A DNA stretch of 52,745 nucleotides, from positions 1 to 52,745 of the forward strand of contig JAGRLT010000162.1 of the NCBI GenBank assembly GCA_020441665.1, in the 5' to 3' direction. The notes under the pieces are model-generated. The model searched no databases and was not told where the DNA came from. It worked only from the letters and a program-made list of their open reading frames with translations. Both the position numbers and the translations under genes were made by a program. Of the stretch, positions 35,627 through 44,017 are shown piece after piece. This stretch comes from Nitratireductor sp. Its GTDB lineage: Bacteria; Pseudomonadota; Alphaproteobacteria; Rhizobiales; Rhizobiaceae. Numbering within the stretch: position 1 is the first letter of the stretch; every line of letters starts with the position of its first letter.

Positions 35627-38600
35627 ATGCATCTACTGCTGGCCCAGAAAGGTGCGATCCAGGAAGGCGAGGAGGCGGTCGATCTCGGCCAGTCGCCGGG
35701 TGATATCCTGTTTCTGTCGGCTGCCGACACGGAGCTTGCGAGCCTCGCCGATGCGGCGCAAGCGGCTGATTTTCAGGGCCTGCGGCTCGCCAATGTGATG
35801 CAGCTTTCGCATCCGATGTCGGTGGATGTCTATGCCGATGCGATGGTCGCCGGCGCCAGGCTGATCGTGGTGCGGCTGCTGGGCGGGCGGCGCTATTGGG
35901 AGTACGGCGTCGAAACGCTGCATGCGCGCGCGCTGTCCCATGGCGTCAAGCTCGCCTTCCTGCCGGGGGACGACAAGCCCGATCCAGAACTGCTGGAATA
36001 TTCCACGGTCGGCGCCGATGCGGCCGAACGGCTGCGGCAATACCTCGTCGAGGGCGGGCCGCAGAACGCGGCGGCCTTTCTCGATTGTTGCCGCCATCTG
36101 ACGGGAGAGGGCGAGGCACCGCCCGATGCCGTGCCGTTGCTCAAGGCGGGGCTGTGGTGGCCGGGCCGGGGCGTTTGCGATCTCGCGGCGATCGAGGCCG
36201 AATGGCAGGCCGATGAGCTGACGGGCCGGCCGGTGATCGCGATCTGCTTTTATCGGGCGCTGGTGCAATCGGGCGGCCTGCAGCCGATCGAAGCGCTGGT
36301 CGATGCCCTCAAGGCAAAGGGTCTCAACGCGCTGCCGGTGTTCATCTCCTCGCTCAAGGACGGGGTAAGCCAGGAGACGGTGCGCAGCGTCTTCGCGCGC
36401 GCGGCGCCGTCGGTGGTGCTGGCTTCGACGGGCTTTGCCGTCTCATCGCCCACCGGCGGGCATGCCGGCACGGTGCTGGACGAGACCGGCGCCGTGGTGT
36501 TGCAGATCGTGCTTTCCGGCGGGTCGCTGGAAGCCTGGCGAGGGTCGAGCCAGGGGCTTTCGGCGCGCGATCTCGCCATGAACGTGGCGCTGCCGGAGGT
36601 CGATGGCAGGGTGCTGTCGCGGGCGGTTGCCTTCAAGGCGGCAAGGCGGTTCGATGTCCGCGTCGAGGCCAATATCGTGCGCCATGAGGCGGAAGCGGGT
36701 CGCGTCGATTTCGTTGCCGATCTTGCCGCGCGCTGGGCCCGATTGCGGCGCACATCCGTAAAGGAGCGGAAGGTTGCGATCATCCTCGCCAATTATCCCA
36801 ACCGCGATGGAAGGCTGGGCAATGGCGTCGGGCTCGATACGCCGGCCGGCACGGTCCGGGTACTGCGTGCATTGCGGGATGCCGGCTACGGGATTGGCGA
36901 CATGCCGGCCGATGGCCCCTTTGACGGCGATGCGCTGATGCGCTTCCTGCAGGACGGGCCGACCAATGCCGGAAACGACGGGCGCGAAATCCGGATTGTC
37001 CTGCCGCTAGAAGCCTATCGGGAGTATTATGCCCGTCTGCCGGAGAAGGTGCGCGGCGAAATCGACGCGCGCTGGGGCGCCCCGGCAAACGATCCCTATT
37101 TCGTCGGGGAGCGGAACGGCTTCGCCCTGCCGCTGGCGCGGCTTGGCAACATCGTCATCGGCATCCAGCCGGCGCGCGGCTATCACATCGACCCGGCCGA
37201 GACCTATCATTCGCCGGACCTCGTGCCGCCGCATGGCTATCTCGCCTTCTATGCCTGGCTGCGGGAAGCGTTCGGCGCCCAGGCGGTGGTCCATATGGGC
37301 AAGCATGGCAACCTCGAATGGCTGCCGGGCAAGGCGCTGGCGCTGTCGGAGACCTGCTATCCCGAGGCGGTGTTCGGCCCGATGCCGCATCTCTATCCCT
37401 TCATCGTCAACGATCCCGGCGAGGGCAGCCAGGCGAAGCGGCGAACCTCCGCCGTCATCGTCGACCACCTGACGCCGCCGCTGACGCGGGCGGAAAGCTA
37501 CGGCCCGCTGCGCGATCTCGAAGCGCTGGTGGACGAATATTACGAAGCCTCCGGCAACGATCCACGCCGGCTGCGCCTGCTCAAGAAACAGATTCTCGAC
37601 CTCATCGCCGATATCGGCCTCGATGTGGATGCGGGGATCGTGCCGGCCGATGGCGAGGAAGCCCGGCTAGAGAAGCTTGACGGATATCTGTGCGAATTGA
37701 AGGAAATGCAGATCCGCGACGGGCTGCATGTCTTCGGCGAGGCGCCGTCTGGCCGGCTGCTGACCGATCTCGCCGTGGCGCTGGTGCGCGTGCCGCGCGG
37801 CGACGGACAGGGGGCGAATGCCAGCCTGCACCGGGCGATCGCGGATGATCTGGGGCTTTCCCCTCAAGATGCAAGTTCCTTCGACCCGCTCGATTGCGAC
37901 ATGGCAAAAGCGTGGGATGGGCCGAGGCCGGAGGTGCTGACCCGATGCGACGACCAGCCCTGGCGTACGCAGGGCGACACGGTGGAGCGGATCGAATTGC
38001 TGGCGGCAGGGCTGGTCGCGGGCGCGATGGCCTGCCTGCCCGAATGGCATCGCACCGCCGCCGTGATGGCGCAGGTCCGCGAGCGGGTTCTGCCGGATAT
38101 CGCGGCCTGTGGCGCAGGCGAGATCGGCGGTCTTCTTGCCGGCCTTGACGGACGGTTCGTGCCGCCGGGCCCGTCGGGTGCGCCATCGCGCGGCCGCAAC
38201 GACGTGCTGCCGACCGGGCGTAACTTCTTCTCCGTCGACAGCCGCGCCGTGCCGACCCAGGCAGCGTGGGAACTGGGCCGCAAATCGGCGGAGCTTCTCA
38301 TCACCCGCTACCGGCAGGATCATGGCGACTGGCCGGTATCCTTCGGCCTGTCGGCCTGGGGCACGTCGAACATGCGCACCGGCGGCGACGATATCGCGCA
38401 GGCGCTCGCACTGATCGGCGCCAGGCCGGTCTGGGACGGCCTTTCGCGCCGGGTCACGGGCTATGAAATTGTCACCCTTGCCGAACTCGGCCGGCCACGG
38501 GTCGATGTGACGCTGCGCATTTCCGGCTTCTTCCGCGATGCGTTTCCCGCCCAGATCGAATTGTTCGACAAGGCGATCCGCGCAGTCGGCGCGCTGGAGG

Positions 38601-39424
38601 AGGAAGCCCGCGACAATCCGATCGCCGACAGGATGCGCCGCGAGACGGAAAGCCGCATCGATGCCGGCGAGGCGGAAGAGGTGGCGCGACACAAGGCCGG
38701 CTACCGGATCTTCGGCTCCAAGCCCGGCGCCTATGGCGCCGGGCTTCAGGCGTTGATCGACGAGAAGGGCTGGGAGAGGCGCGGCGATCTCGCCGAGGCC
38801 TATCTTGCCTGGGGCGGCTATGCCTATGGCGCCAGGGATACGGGCAGCGAGGAACGCGACACGTTCCGGCAAAGGCTGTCGGGCGTCGAGGCGGTGATCC
38901 ACAATCAGGACAATCGCGAGCACGACCTGCTCGATTCGGACGACTATTACCAGTTCGAGGGCGGCATGACGGCGGCGGTCGAGCATGTTTCGGGCGCCCG
39001 GCCGAAAGTCTATCACAACGATCATTCGCGGCCCGAGCGGCCGGTGGTGCGGGCGCTGGAAGAGGAGATCGCGCGGGTGGTGCGCGGCCGCTGCGCCAAT
39101 CCGAAATGGATCGAGGGCGTCATGCGCCATGGCTACAAGGGCGCGTTCGAGATGGTGGCGACGGTCGACTATCTGTTCGCCTTTTCGGCGACAACGGGGG
39201 CGGTCGCCAACCATCATTTCGAACTGGTCTACGATGCCTATCTCGGCGATGAGAAGGTGCGCGATTTCATCGCCCGGTCCAACCCGGCGGGCTTGAAGGA
39301 AATGGCGGAGCGGTTTCTGGAAGCGGAGGCGCGCGGCCTGTGGACACCGCGCTCCAATTCGGCGAAGTTCCTGCTCGATGAAATTTCCGGCGGTAGCGCC
39401 GCCAGCGGGGAAAAACCGGCATGA
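35627..39424 (+). CDS. cobN: Cobaltochelatase subunit CobN
   Basis: A 1265-residue large subunit of the ATP-dependent cobalt chelatase, which with CobS and CobT inserts Co2+ into hydrogenobyrinic acid a,c-diamide. Motifs include ANYPNRDGRLGNGVGLDTP, VVHMGKHGNLEWLPGKALALS, VNDPGEGSQAKRR and, near the end, YQFEGGMTAAVEHVSG. Length is normal, so the gene appears whole. CobS and CobT are not in the window. The stop overlaps the next gene (ATGA), so the DMSP-lyase-like cupin is translationally coupled to cobN. Confidence 0.97.
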   Translation: MHLLLAQKGAIQEGEEAVDLGQSPGDILFLSAADTELASLADAAQAADFQGLRLANVMQLSHPMSVDVYADAMVAGARLIVVRLLGGRRYWEYGVETLHARALSHGVKLAFLPGDDKPDPELLEYSTVGADAAERLRQYLVEGGPQNAAAFLDCCRHLTGEGEAPPDAVPLLKAGLWWPGRGVCDLAAIEAEWQADELTGRPVIAICFYRALVQSGGLQPIEALVDALKAKGLNALPVFISSLKDGVSQETVRSVFARAAPSVVLASTGFAVSSPTGGHAGTVLDETGAVVLQIVLSGGSLEAWRGSSQGLSARDLAMNVALPEVDGRVLSRAVAFKAARRFDVRVEANIVRHEAEAGRVDFVADLAARWARLRRTSVKERKVAIILANYPNRDGRLGNGVGLDTPAGTVRVLRALRDAGYGIGDMPADGPFDGDALMRFLQDGPTNAGNDGREIRIVLPLEAYREYYARLPEKVRGEIDARWGAPANDPYFVGERNGFALPLARLGNIVIGIQPARGYHIDPAETYHSPDLVPPHGYLAFYAWLREAFGAQAVVHMGKHGNLEWLPGKALALSETCYPEAVFGPMPHLYPFIVNDPGEGSQAKRRTSAVIVDHLTPPLTRAESYGPLRDLEALVDEYYEASGNDPRRLRLLKKQILDLIADIGLDVDAGIVPADGEEARLEKLDGYLCELKEMQIRDGLHVFGEAPSGRLLTDLAVALVRVPRGDGQGANASLHRAIADDLGLSPQDASSFDPLDCDMAKAWDGPRPEVLTRCDDQPWRTQGDTVERIELLAAGLVAGAMACLPEWHRTAAVMAQVRERVLPDIAACGAGEIGGLLAGLDGRFVPPGPSGAPSRGRNDVLPTGRNFFSVDSRAVPTQAAWELGRKSAELLITRYRQDHGDWPVSFGLSAWGTSNMRTGGDDIAQALALIGARPVWDGLSRRVTGYEIVTLAELGRPRVDVTLRISGFFRDAFPAQIELFDKAIRAVGALEEEARDNPIADRMRRETESRIDAGEAEEVARHKAGYRIFGSKPGAYGAGLQALIDEKGWERRGDLAEAYLAWGGYAYGARDTGSEERDTFRQRLSGVEAVIHNQDNREHDLLDSDDYYQFEGGMTAAVEHVSGARPKVYHNDHSRPERPVVRALEEEIARVVRGRCANPKWIEGVMRHGYKGAFEMVATVDYLFAFSATTGAVANHHFELVYDAYLGDEKVRDFIARSNPAGLKEMAERFLEAEARGLWTPRSNSAKFLLDEISGGSAASGEKPA

Positions 39425-40002
39425 GTGTCAAACCGCTTCTCGCTGCCTTTCGCGACTATCTTTCGCTGCGCGACGAGCCGGTCATGCGCGAATGGCTGGA
39501 TGGGTTTGGCTGGAACCTTTCCGAGCGCAATCTTGTGCCGAAGCCTGCTGCCGCAAGCCGTCATCTGGCGGCGGCGGGCGATTGCGCGGGGCGAGCGGAG
39601 GCGGCGCTGCTGGCCGCTCTTTCCGAATTTTCCGGCCGGTTGAACTGGATGCAGATGTATACGGCGGAGGATTTCGGCCAGGATTTTCTCGATGACTACG
39701 CCCATGTGGAACTGATCGGCCCAGAAGGCCATTTCATGAGCGAGGAGATCGCTGCCGGGCTGGTCGTCTACGGGCCGGGGCTCGACTATCCCGATCACTG
39801 GCATGTGGCGGAGGAAATCTACATTCCGCTCACGCATGACGGCTTGTGGAGTGCCGATGGCGCGCCGCTTGCCGCCAGGAAGGCGGGCAGTTTCATTTTT
39901 CACCAATCGAACATGCGCCATGCAATCAGGGCCGGCAGCGCGCCGCTGGTCGCCCTGTGGGTATGGCGCAATGGCGACCTTCGCCAGAAGGCGGACTATT
40001 GA
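39421..40002 (+). CDS. Cupin of the dimethylsulfoniopropionate (DMSP) lyase family
   Basis: A 193-residue protein whose second half is a cupin: His126, His128, Glu132 and Tyr134 form the HxHxxxExY motif, and a further His lies at 161 or 167 (FHQSNMRHAI). WMQMYTAEDFGQDF, YGPGLDYPDHWH and ALWVWRNGDL resemble the DddL/DddQ/DddW-type DMSP lyase domain. Those enzymes cleave DMSP to dimethyl sulfide and acrylate using a bound transition metal. Its place between cobN and cobO, coupled to cobN, may instead point to a metal- or corrin-related role. Family is fairly sure; activity is not. Confidence 0.7.
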   Translation: MSVKPLLAAFRDYLSLRDEPVMREWLDGFGWNLSERNLVPKPAAASRHLAAAGDCAGRAEAALLAALSEFSGRLNWMQMYTAEDFGQDFLDDYAHVELIGPEGHFMSEEIAAGLVVYGPGLDYPDHWHVAEEIYIPLTHDGLWSADGAPLAARKAGSFIFHQSNMRHAIRAGSAPLVALWVWRNGDLRQKADY

Positions 40003-40011
40003 GGAGCAGGC

Positions 40012-40650
40012 ATGGCTGAAAAATCCGAACGACTGAAGACTATGAGCGAGGAAGAACTCAACGCCCGCCATGCCGAGAAGATGAAGAAGAAGAAGGCGGC
40101 GCGCGACAAGATCATCGCCACCAAGACGATCGAGAAGGGGCTGGTGATCGTCCATACCGGCAAGGGCAAGGGCAAGTCGACGGCGGCCTTCGGCATGGTG
40201 TTCCGCGCCATCGGCAACGGCATGCGGGTCGGCGTGGTGCAATTCGTCAAGGGCAAGTGGGGCACCGGCGAGCGCAAGGTGCTGGAAGCCTTTCCCGATC
40301 AGGTGGAGATGGCGACGATGGGCGAGGGCTTCACCTGGGAGACGCAGGACCGGCAGCGCGACATCGCGGCGGCGGCCGAGGCCTGGGAAAAGGCCAAGGC
40401 GATGATCCTGGACGAAAAACTCGACATGGTCCTGTGCGACGAGCTCAACATCGTGCTGCGCTACGACTATCTCGACATCCATGAAGTGGTCGATTTCCTC
40501 AGGGAGAAGCCCGAGATGAAGCATGTCGTCATCACCGGCCGCAACGCCAAGGACGAGTTGATCGACTTTGCCGATCTCGTCACCGAGATGGAGATGATCA
40601 AGCATCCGTTCCGCTCGGGCGTGAAGGCGCAGGTCGGGATCGAATTTTAG
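40012..40650 (+). CDS. cobO: Cob(I)yrinic acid a,c-diamide adenosyltransferase
   Basis: A 212-residue ATP:corrinoid adenosyltransferase of the CobA/CobO type that attaches the 5'-deoxyadenosyl group to cobalt. The P-loop TGKGKGKSTAAFG spans residues 49-61; FVKGKWGTGER, DELNIVLRYDYLD and VVITGRNAKDELID are typical. A Lys/Glu-rich N-terminal extension (residues 1-42) is common in alphaproteobacterial CobO. Nine bases after the cupin gene and in the same run. Confidence 0.96.
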   Translation: MAEKSERLKTMSEEELNARHAEKMKKKKAARDKIIATKTIEKGLVIVHTGKGKGKSTAAFGMVFRAIGNGMRVGVVQFVKGKWGTGERKVLEAFPDQVEMATMGEGFTWETQDRQRDIAAAAEAWEKAKAMILDEKLDMVLCDELNIVLRYDYLDIHEVVDFLREKPEMKHVVITGRNAKDELIDFADLVTEMEMIKHPFRSGVKAQVGIEF

Positions 40651-40674
40651 CCGTCTTATCGAGGGGAGATTGTC

Positions 40675-41109
40675 ATGGGCCTGTCGGGAAGCTGGCAATT
40701 CTGGGCACTGCTGTCGGCGGGGTTCGCCGCCCTGACGGCGATTTTCGCCAAGGTCGGTATCGAGGGGATCGACAGCGACTACGCCACCTTCATCCGCACG
40801 CTGGTCATTATCGGCATGATCTCGCTCTTCCTGTCGGTCACCGGCAAATGGCAGAGCCCGGCCGGCCTGCCGGCACGGGCCTGGCTTTTCCTTGTCCTGT
40901 CGGGGATTGCGACCGGGCTTTCCTGGCTCGCCTATTTCCGCGCGCTGCAATTGGGGGAGGCGGCAAGGGTGGCGCCGATCGACAAATTGTCGATCGTTCT
41001 GGTGGCGGTTTTCGGCGCCGTCTTTCTCCAGGAAAAGCTTACCGGCATCAACTGGCTCGGGGTCGCGATGATCGCCGGCGGCGCGATATTGCTGTCGTTC
41101 AGGGTGTGA
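40675..41109 (+). CDS. EamA-family half-size membrane transporter
   Basis: A 144-residue inner-membrane protein with five hydrophobic segments, one EamA (DMT) unit instead of the usual two, so it presumably works as a dimer. The opening WALLSAGFAALTAIFAKVGIEGI and FRALQLGEAARVAPIDKLS are characteristic. Half-size EamA genes near cob operons occur in many alphaproteobacteria, but the substrate is unknown. It lies 24 bases after cobO and may be co-transcribed. Confidence 0.85.
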   Translation: MGLSGSWQFWALLSAGFAALTAIFAKVGIEGIDSDYATFIRTLVIIGMISLFLSVTGKWQSPAGLPARAWLFLVLSGIATGLSWLAYFRALQLGEAARVAPIDKLSIVLVAVFGAVFLQEKLTGINWLGVAMIAGGAILLSFRV

Positions 41110-41198
41110 CCGGCCTTACCCGTAGCCAAAGGAAGGATTGAATTTGCCCGGAGGGTCCGGCATGCTCGGATGATCGCTGCGGGAGCGGGGAACGGGGT

Positions 41199-41636
41199 AT
41201 GATGCCTGATAGACTGTTGGAACGATTCAGCCGGATGATGGGCAACAATCCGTCGCTCAAGAAGGTGGCGGACGACCTGCGGCTGACCAGCGAGCTCATC
41301 CTGCTGGTGCGGATGATCTTTGCCGATGGCGAGTTGAAGGCGGTGGAGCTCGACGCCTTCAAGAAACTGTGCTCGTCGGCCTTCGGCCTCAATGAAGAGG
41401 ACATTCCGGGCGTGCTGAAATATCTCAAGGATTTCGGCTATGAGACGACCGCCTGGGACGCGGCGGCGATGTTCAAATCCTACAGTCCCGAGCGCAAGCG
41501 CGAAATGCTGCTGCATCTGCTCGAAATCGCCAAATCCGACGGCCAGGTGCATGAGAGCGAGGCCGAGATGATCCGCCGCACGGCTGATATTCTCGGGCTG
41601 ACGGCCGAGGAAATCCACACCATGCGGGCCGGATGA
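41199..41636 (+). CDS. TerB-like helical protein
   Basis: A 145-residue protein of the TerB/DUF533-like all-helical fold: ELILLVRMIFADGELKAVELDAF and LLEIAKSDGQVHESEAEMIR are the two acidic repeat segments that resemble metal-binding loops in TerB. There are no membrane segments and no other ter genes, so tellurite resistance is not implied. Start codons ATGATG at 41199/41202. It ends the run of plus-strand genes before the second, leader-bearing cob group. Confidence 0.75.
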   Translation: MMPDRLLERFSRMMGNNPSLKKVADDLRLTSELILLVRMIFADGELKAVELDAFKKLCSSAFGLNEEDIPGVLKYLKDFGYETTAWDAAAMFKSYSPERKREMLLHLLEIAKSDGQVHESEAEMIRRTADILGLTAEEIHTMRAG

Positions 41637-41776
41637 CGGCGCGCAGGCACCCGACGAGACCCTAGTTCCCCGCCCTGATCGCCCTACCTTGATCGCAGAT
41701 GTCGCGAAGGGCATGGGAAAGGGCGGGAATGTGTTTGACCCGTTGCCGCGCGACCGTTAGGTTGCCCTCACTATGA

Positions 41777-41886
41777 CGGTGCCTCGTGTCCCTGGCGGGA
41801 CCGGAGGGGCTGAAACCGATTTCGGTGCGGCTGACCCAATCAGGGGGCCAAGTCCGAAGCTGTCAGACTGATCAGGGTGCCGGCCC
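41777..41886 (+). ncRNA. Structured leader, possible divergent cobalamin riboswitch
   Basis: The 325-base geneless stretch before the CbiX group holds ordered pieces: GGTGCC (41778-41783), a stem GTCCC/GGGAC (41788-41801) extended by CCTC/GAGG, a perfect ACCGA/TCGGT hairpin (41815-41826), then AAGTCCGAAGCTG (41850-41862), ACTG, and CAGGGTGCCGGCC (41873-41885). The last matches the B12-box core CAGGAGACCTGCC at 10 of 13 positions. The order resembles parts of a cobalamin riboswitch core, but the CCCCGC element and a true B12 box are missing. Cis-regulation of the downstream cbiX-cobH genes is inferred. Confidence 0.45.
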
Positions 41887-41961
41887 CGCGCCGCGCCTCT
41901 CCATTCTTCAGCACGTCCGGGTTTTGCCATCGCCGTTGCCATGAACCGGCTGGAGAAACCC

Positions 41962-42204
41962 ATGCGCATGCTTCTTTCCGTGATTATCCTTCTGGCCGGT
42001 GCGGTACCCGGCCATGCCCATCTCGGCCATCTGGGCGAATTTGCCGGCCACAGCCACTGGGTGGCGCTGGGCGCCGGGGTTGCCGCCGCCGCGCTTGCCG
42101 CGCTGATCGCCCGGCACAAGGAAAAGCAGTCGGCGCAGGAAGCAGCCGCCGACGAGGCGGATGGGCAAGAGGGCGAAGCGGAACCCGCCGGAGCGGAAGC
42201 GTAA
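41962..42204 (+). CDS. Small His-rich membrane protein
   Basis: An 80-residue protein with a signal or first helix (MRMLLSVIILLAGAVPGHA), a short His-rich loop (HLGHLGEFAGHSHW), a second helix (about residues 35-54) and a Glu/Ala-rich tail. The ATG at 41962 has GGAG about 8 bases upstream; one at 41941 lacks such a site. Just before cbiX and with clustered His residues, it may bind or pass cobalt. No activity is known to me for this family. Confidence 0.7.
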   Translation: MRMLLSVIILLAGAVPGHAHLGHLGEFAGHSHWVALGAGVAAAALAALIARHKEKQSAQEAAADEADGQEGEAEPAGAEA

Positions 42205-42206
42205 CC

Positions 42207-43373
42207 ATGGCGTTGAACCCTCTGCCCGCCGATACGGGCATCATGATCTGCGGTCATGGCAGCCGCAACCAGAACGCCGCCCGGGAATTTGCGACGCTTT
42301 CCGAAGGGCTGAAGGCGCGCTATCCCGATCTGCCGATCGAGTACGGCTATCTGGAATTCTGCAATCCGGTGATCCATTCGGGCCTCGACCGGTTGCGCGA
42401 ACGCGGCATCAAGCGGGTGCTCGCCGTGCCGGGCATGCTGTTTGCCGCCGGCCATGCCAAGAACGACATTCCCTCCGTGCTCAACACCTATGCCGCGCAG
42501 CACAAGGACATGGCGATCGAATATGGTCGCGAATTGGGCGTCGATCTCAAGATGATCCGCGCCGCCGGCGAACGCATCGAGGAAGCGATTGCCGGCGCGG
42601 GCGACCATATCGCTCGCCATGAGACCCTGCTGATGGTGGTGGGGCGGGGTGCATCCGACCCCGACGCTAATTCCAATGTCGCCAAGGTGATGCGCATGCT
42701 GTGGGAGGGCATGGGCTTCGGCTGGGGCGAGACCTGCTATTCGGGCGTCACCTTCCCGCTGGTCGAGCCCGGTCTCGAACATGCCGCGAAGCTCGGCTAC
42801 AAGCGGATCGTCGTCTTTCCCTATTTCCTGTTCACCGGCGTGCTGGTCAAGCGCATCTACAGCTATACGGATGCGGTGGCCGAGCGCCACCCGGAGATCG
42901 AATTCGTCAAGGCCGGCTATCTCAGCGACCACGCATTGGTGCTCGATACGTTCGAGGACCGGCTCCATGAAATCCTGGACGGATCGGCGGTGATGAACTG
43001 CCAGATGTGCAAGTACCGCGAACAGGTGCTGGGCTTCGAGGCGGAAGTCGGCCTGGCGCAGGAAAGCCATCACCACCATGTGGAGGGGATCGGCGGCGGG
43101 CTCGAAAACTGTCCGTGCCAGGGCGATTGCGATGCATCCTGTCGCGACGAGGCCTTCTGCAGGGAGCACGGCCTGCCCTGGACGCCCTTGCACACACATG
43201 AGCATGATCATGACCATGGGCACGAGCACGGGCACCACCATGACCATGGTCACGATCATCATGATCACGGGCACCATCACCATGATTATGACCACGACCA
43301 CGACCACGACCATCACCATCCTCCCTATCCCCATGCCGATCATCCGCACGGGCCGCGTTCGATGAAAAAGTGA
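42207..43373 (+). CDS. cbiX: Sirohydrochlorin cobaltochelatase CbiX with Fe-S motif and His-rich tail
   Basis: A 388-residue long-form CbiX, which inserts Co2+ into sirohydrochlorin. Likely active-site His residues are His17 (ICGHGSR) and His83 (FAAGHAKNDIP). MNCQMC (Cys265, Cys268) matches the MxCxxC reported for the Fe-S centre of Bacillus megaterium CbiX, and a second Cys cluster (CPCQGDCDASC) follows. From about residue 329 the tail is almost only His, Asp and Gly, a likely cobalt store. It starts 2 bases after the His-rich protein gene and leads the cobH-cobM group. Confidence 0.92.
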   Translation: MALNPLPADTGIMICGHGSRNQNAAREFATLSEGLKARYPDLPIEYGYLEFCNPVIHSGLDRLRERGIKRVLAVPGMLFAAGHAKNDIPSVLNTYAAQHKDMAIEYGRELGVDLKMIRAAGERIEEAIAGAGDHIARHETLLMVVGRGASDPDANSNVAKVMRMLWEGMGFGWGETCYSGVTFPLVEPGLEHAAKLGYKRIVVFPYFLFTGVLVKRIYSYTDAVAERHPEIEFVKAGYLSDHALVLDTFEDRLHEILDGSAVMNCQMCKYREQVLGFEAEVGLAQESHHHHVEGIGGGLENCPCQGDCDASCRDEAFCREHGLPWTPLHTHEHDHDHGHEHGHHHDHGHDHHDHGHHHHDYDHDHDHDHHHPPYPHADHPHGPRSMKK

Positions 43374-43379
43374 GCGGCG

Positions 43380-44015
43380 ATGGGGCTCGACTATATCCGC
43401 GACCCGGCTGAGATTTACCGTCTGTCCTTCGAGACGGTGGAGGCCGAGGCCGATCTTGCCGGCATGAGCGAAGCGATGCGGCGCATTGCGGTGCGGCTGG
43501 TGCATGCCTGCGGCATGGTGGATGTGCTCGACGATCTGGCCTATTCGCCGGGAGCTGCAGAGGCCGGGCTTGAAGCGCTCAGGAACCATTGCGCGGTCTA
43601 TTGCGATGTGGAGATGGTCAAGGCCGGCATCATCGAGCGCAATCTGCCGGGCGCCGCACGGCTGGTCTGCATGCTCAACGATCGGCGTGCCGGACATTCG
43701 GGCCGGGTGGAAGGCAATACGCGCTCGGCTGCCGCCGTCGATTACTGGGACGAGCTCGAGGGCTCGGTCTGCGTCATCGGCAACGCGCCGACGGCGCTGT
43801 TCCGCCTGCTCGAACGCATGGACGAGGGGGCTGGCACACCGGCGCTGATCGTCGGCATTCCGGTCGGCTTCATCGGCGCGGTGGAATCGAAGGCCGAACT
43901 GGCCCGCGATCCGCGCGGCGCCCAGTTCATCACCGTGCATGGCCGGCGCGGCGGCAGCGCCATGGCCTCTTCCGTGGTCAATGCGCTTGCCTTTCTGGCG
44001 ACCGGAAGGTCCTGA
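43380..44015 (+). CDS. cobH: Precorrin-8X methylmutase
   Basis: A 211-residue CobH/CbiC enzyme moving a methyl group from C11 to C12 to give hydrogenobyrinate (or the cobalt form). The likely catalytic His is in RLVHACGMVDV, and CDVEMVKAGI, GNAPTALFRLLE and PVGFIGAVESK are typical. Complete length. It begins 6 bases after cbiX and is followed 2 bases later by cobL. Confidence 0.96.
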   Translation: MGLDYIRDPAEIYRLSFETVEAEADLAGMSEAMRRIAVRLVHACGMVDVLDDLAYSPGAAEAGLEALRNHCAVYCDVEMVKAGIIERNLPGAARLVCMLNDRRAGHSGRVEGNTRSAAAVDYWDELEGSVCVIGNAPTALFRLLERMDEGAGTPALIVGIPVGFIGAVESKAELARDPRGAQFITVHGRRGGSAMASSVVNALAFLATGRS

Positions 44016-44017
44016 CC

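Noticed and set aside
37667-39217. 516-codon minus-strand open frame inside cobN
   Set aside because: Shadow of cobN codon usage; cobN itself is complete and strongly supported.
41199-41636. Tellurite resistance gene
   Set aside because: The TerB-like fold is present but no other ter genes are nearby, so resistance is not supported.
43190-43340. Short-period repeat suggestive of a tandem repeat array
   Set aside because: It is the CAC/CAT-GAC/GAT codon run encoding the His/Asp tail of CbiX, in frame and ending in a normal stop.
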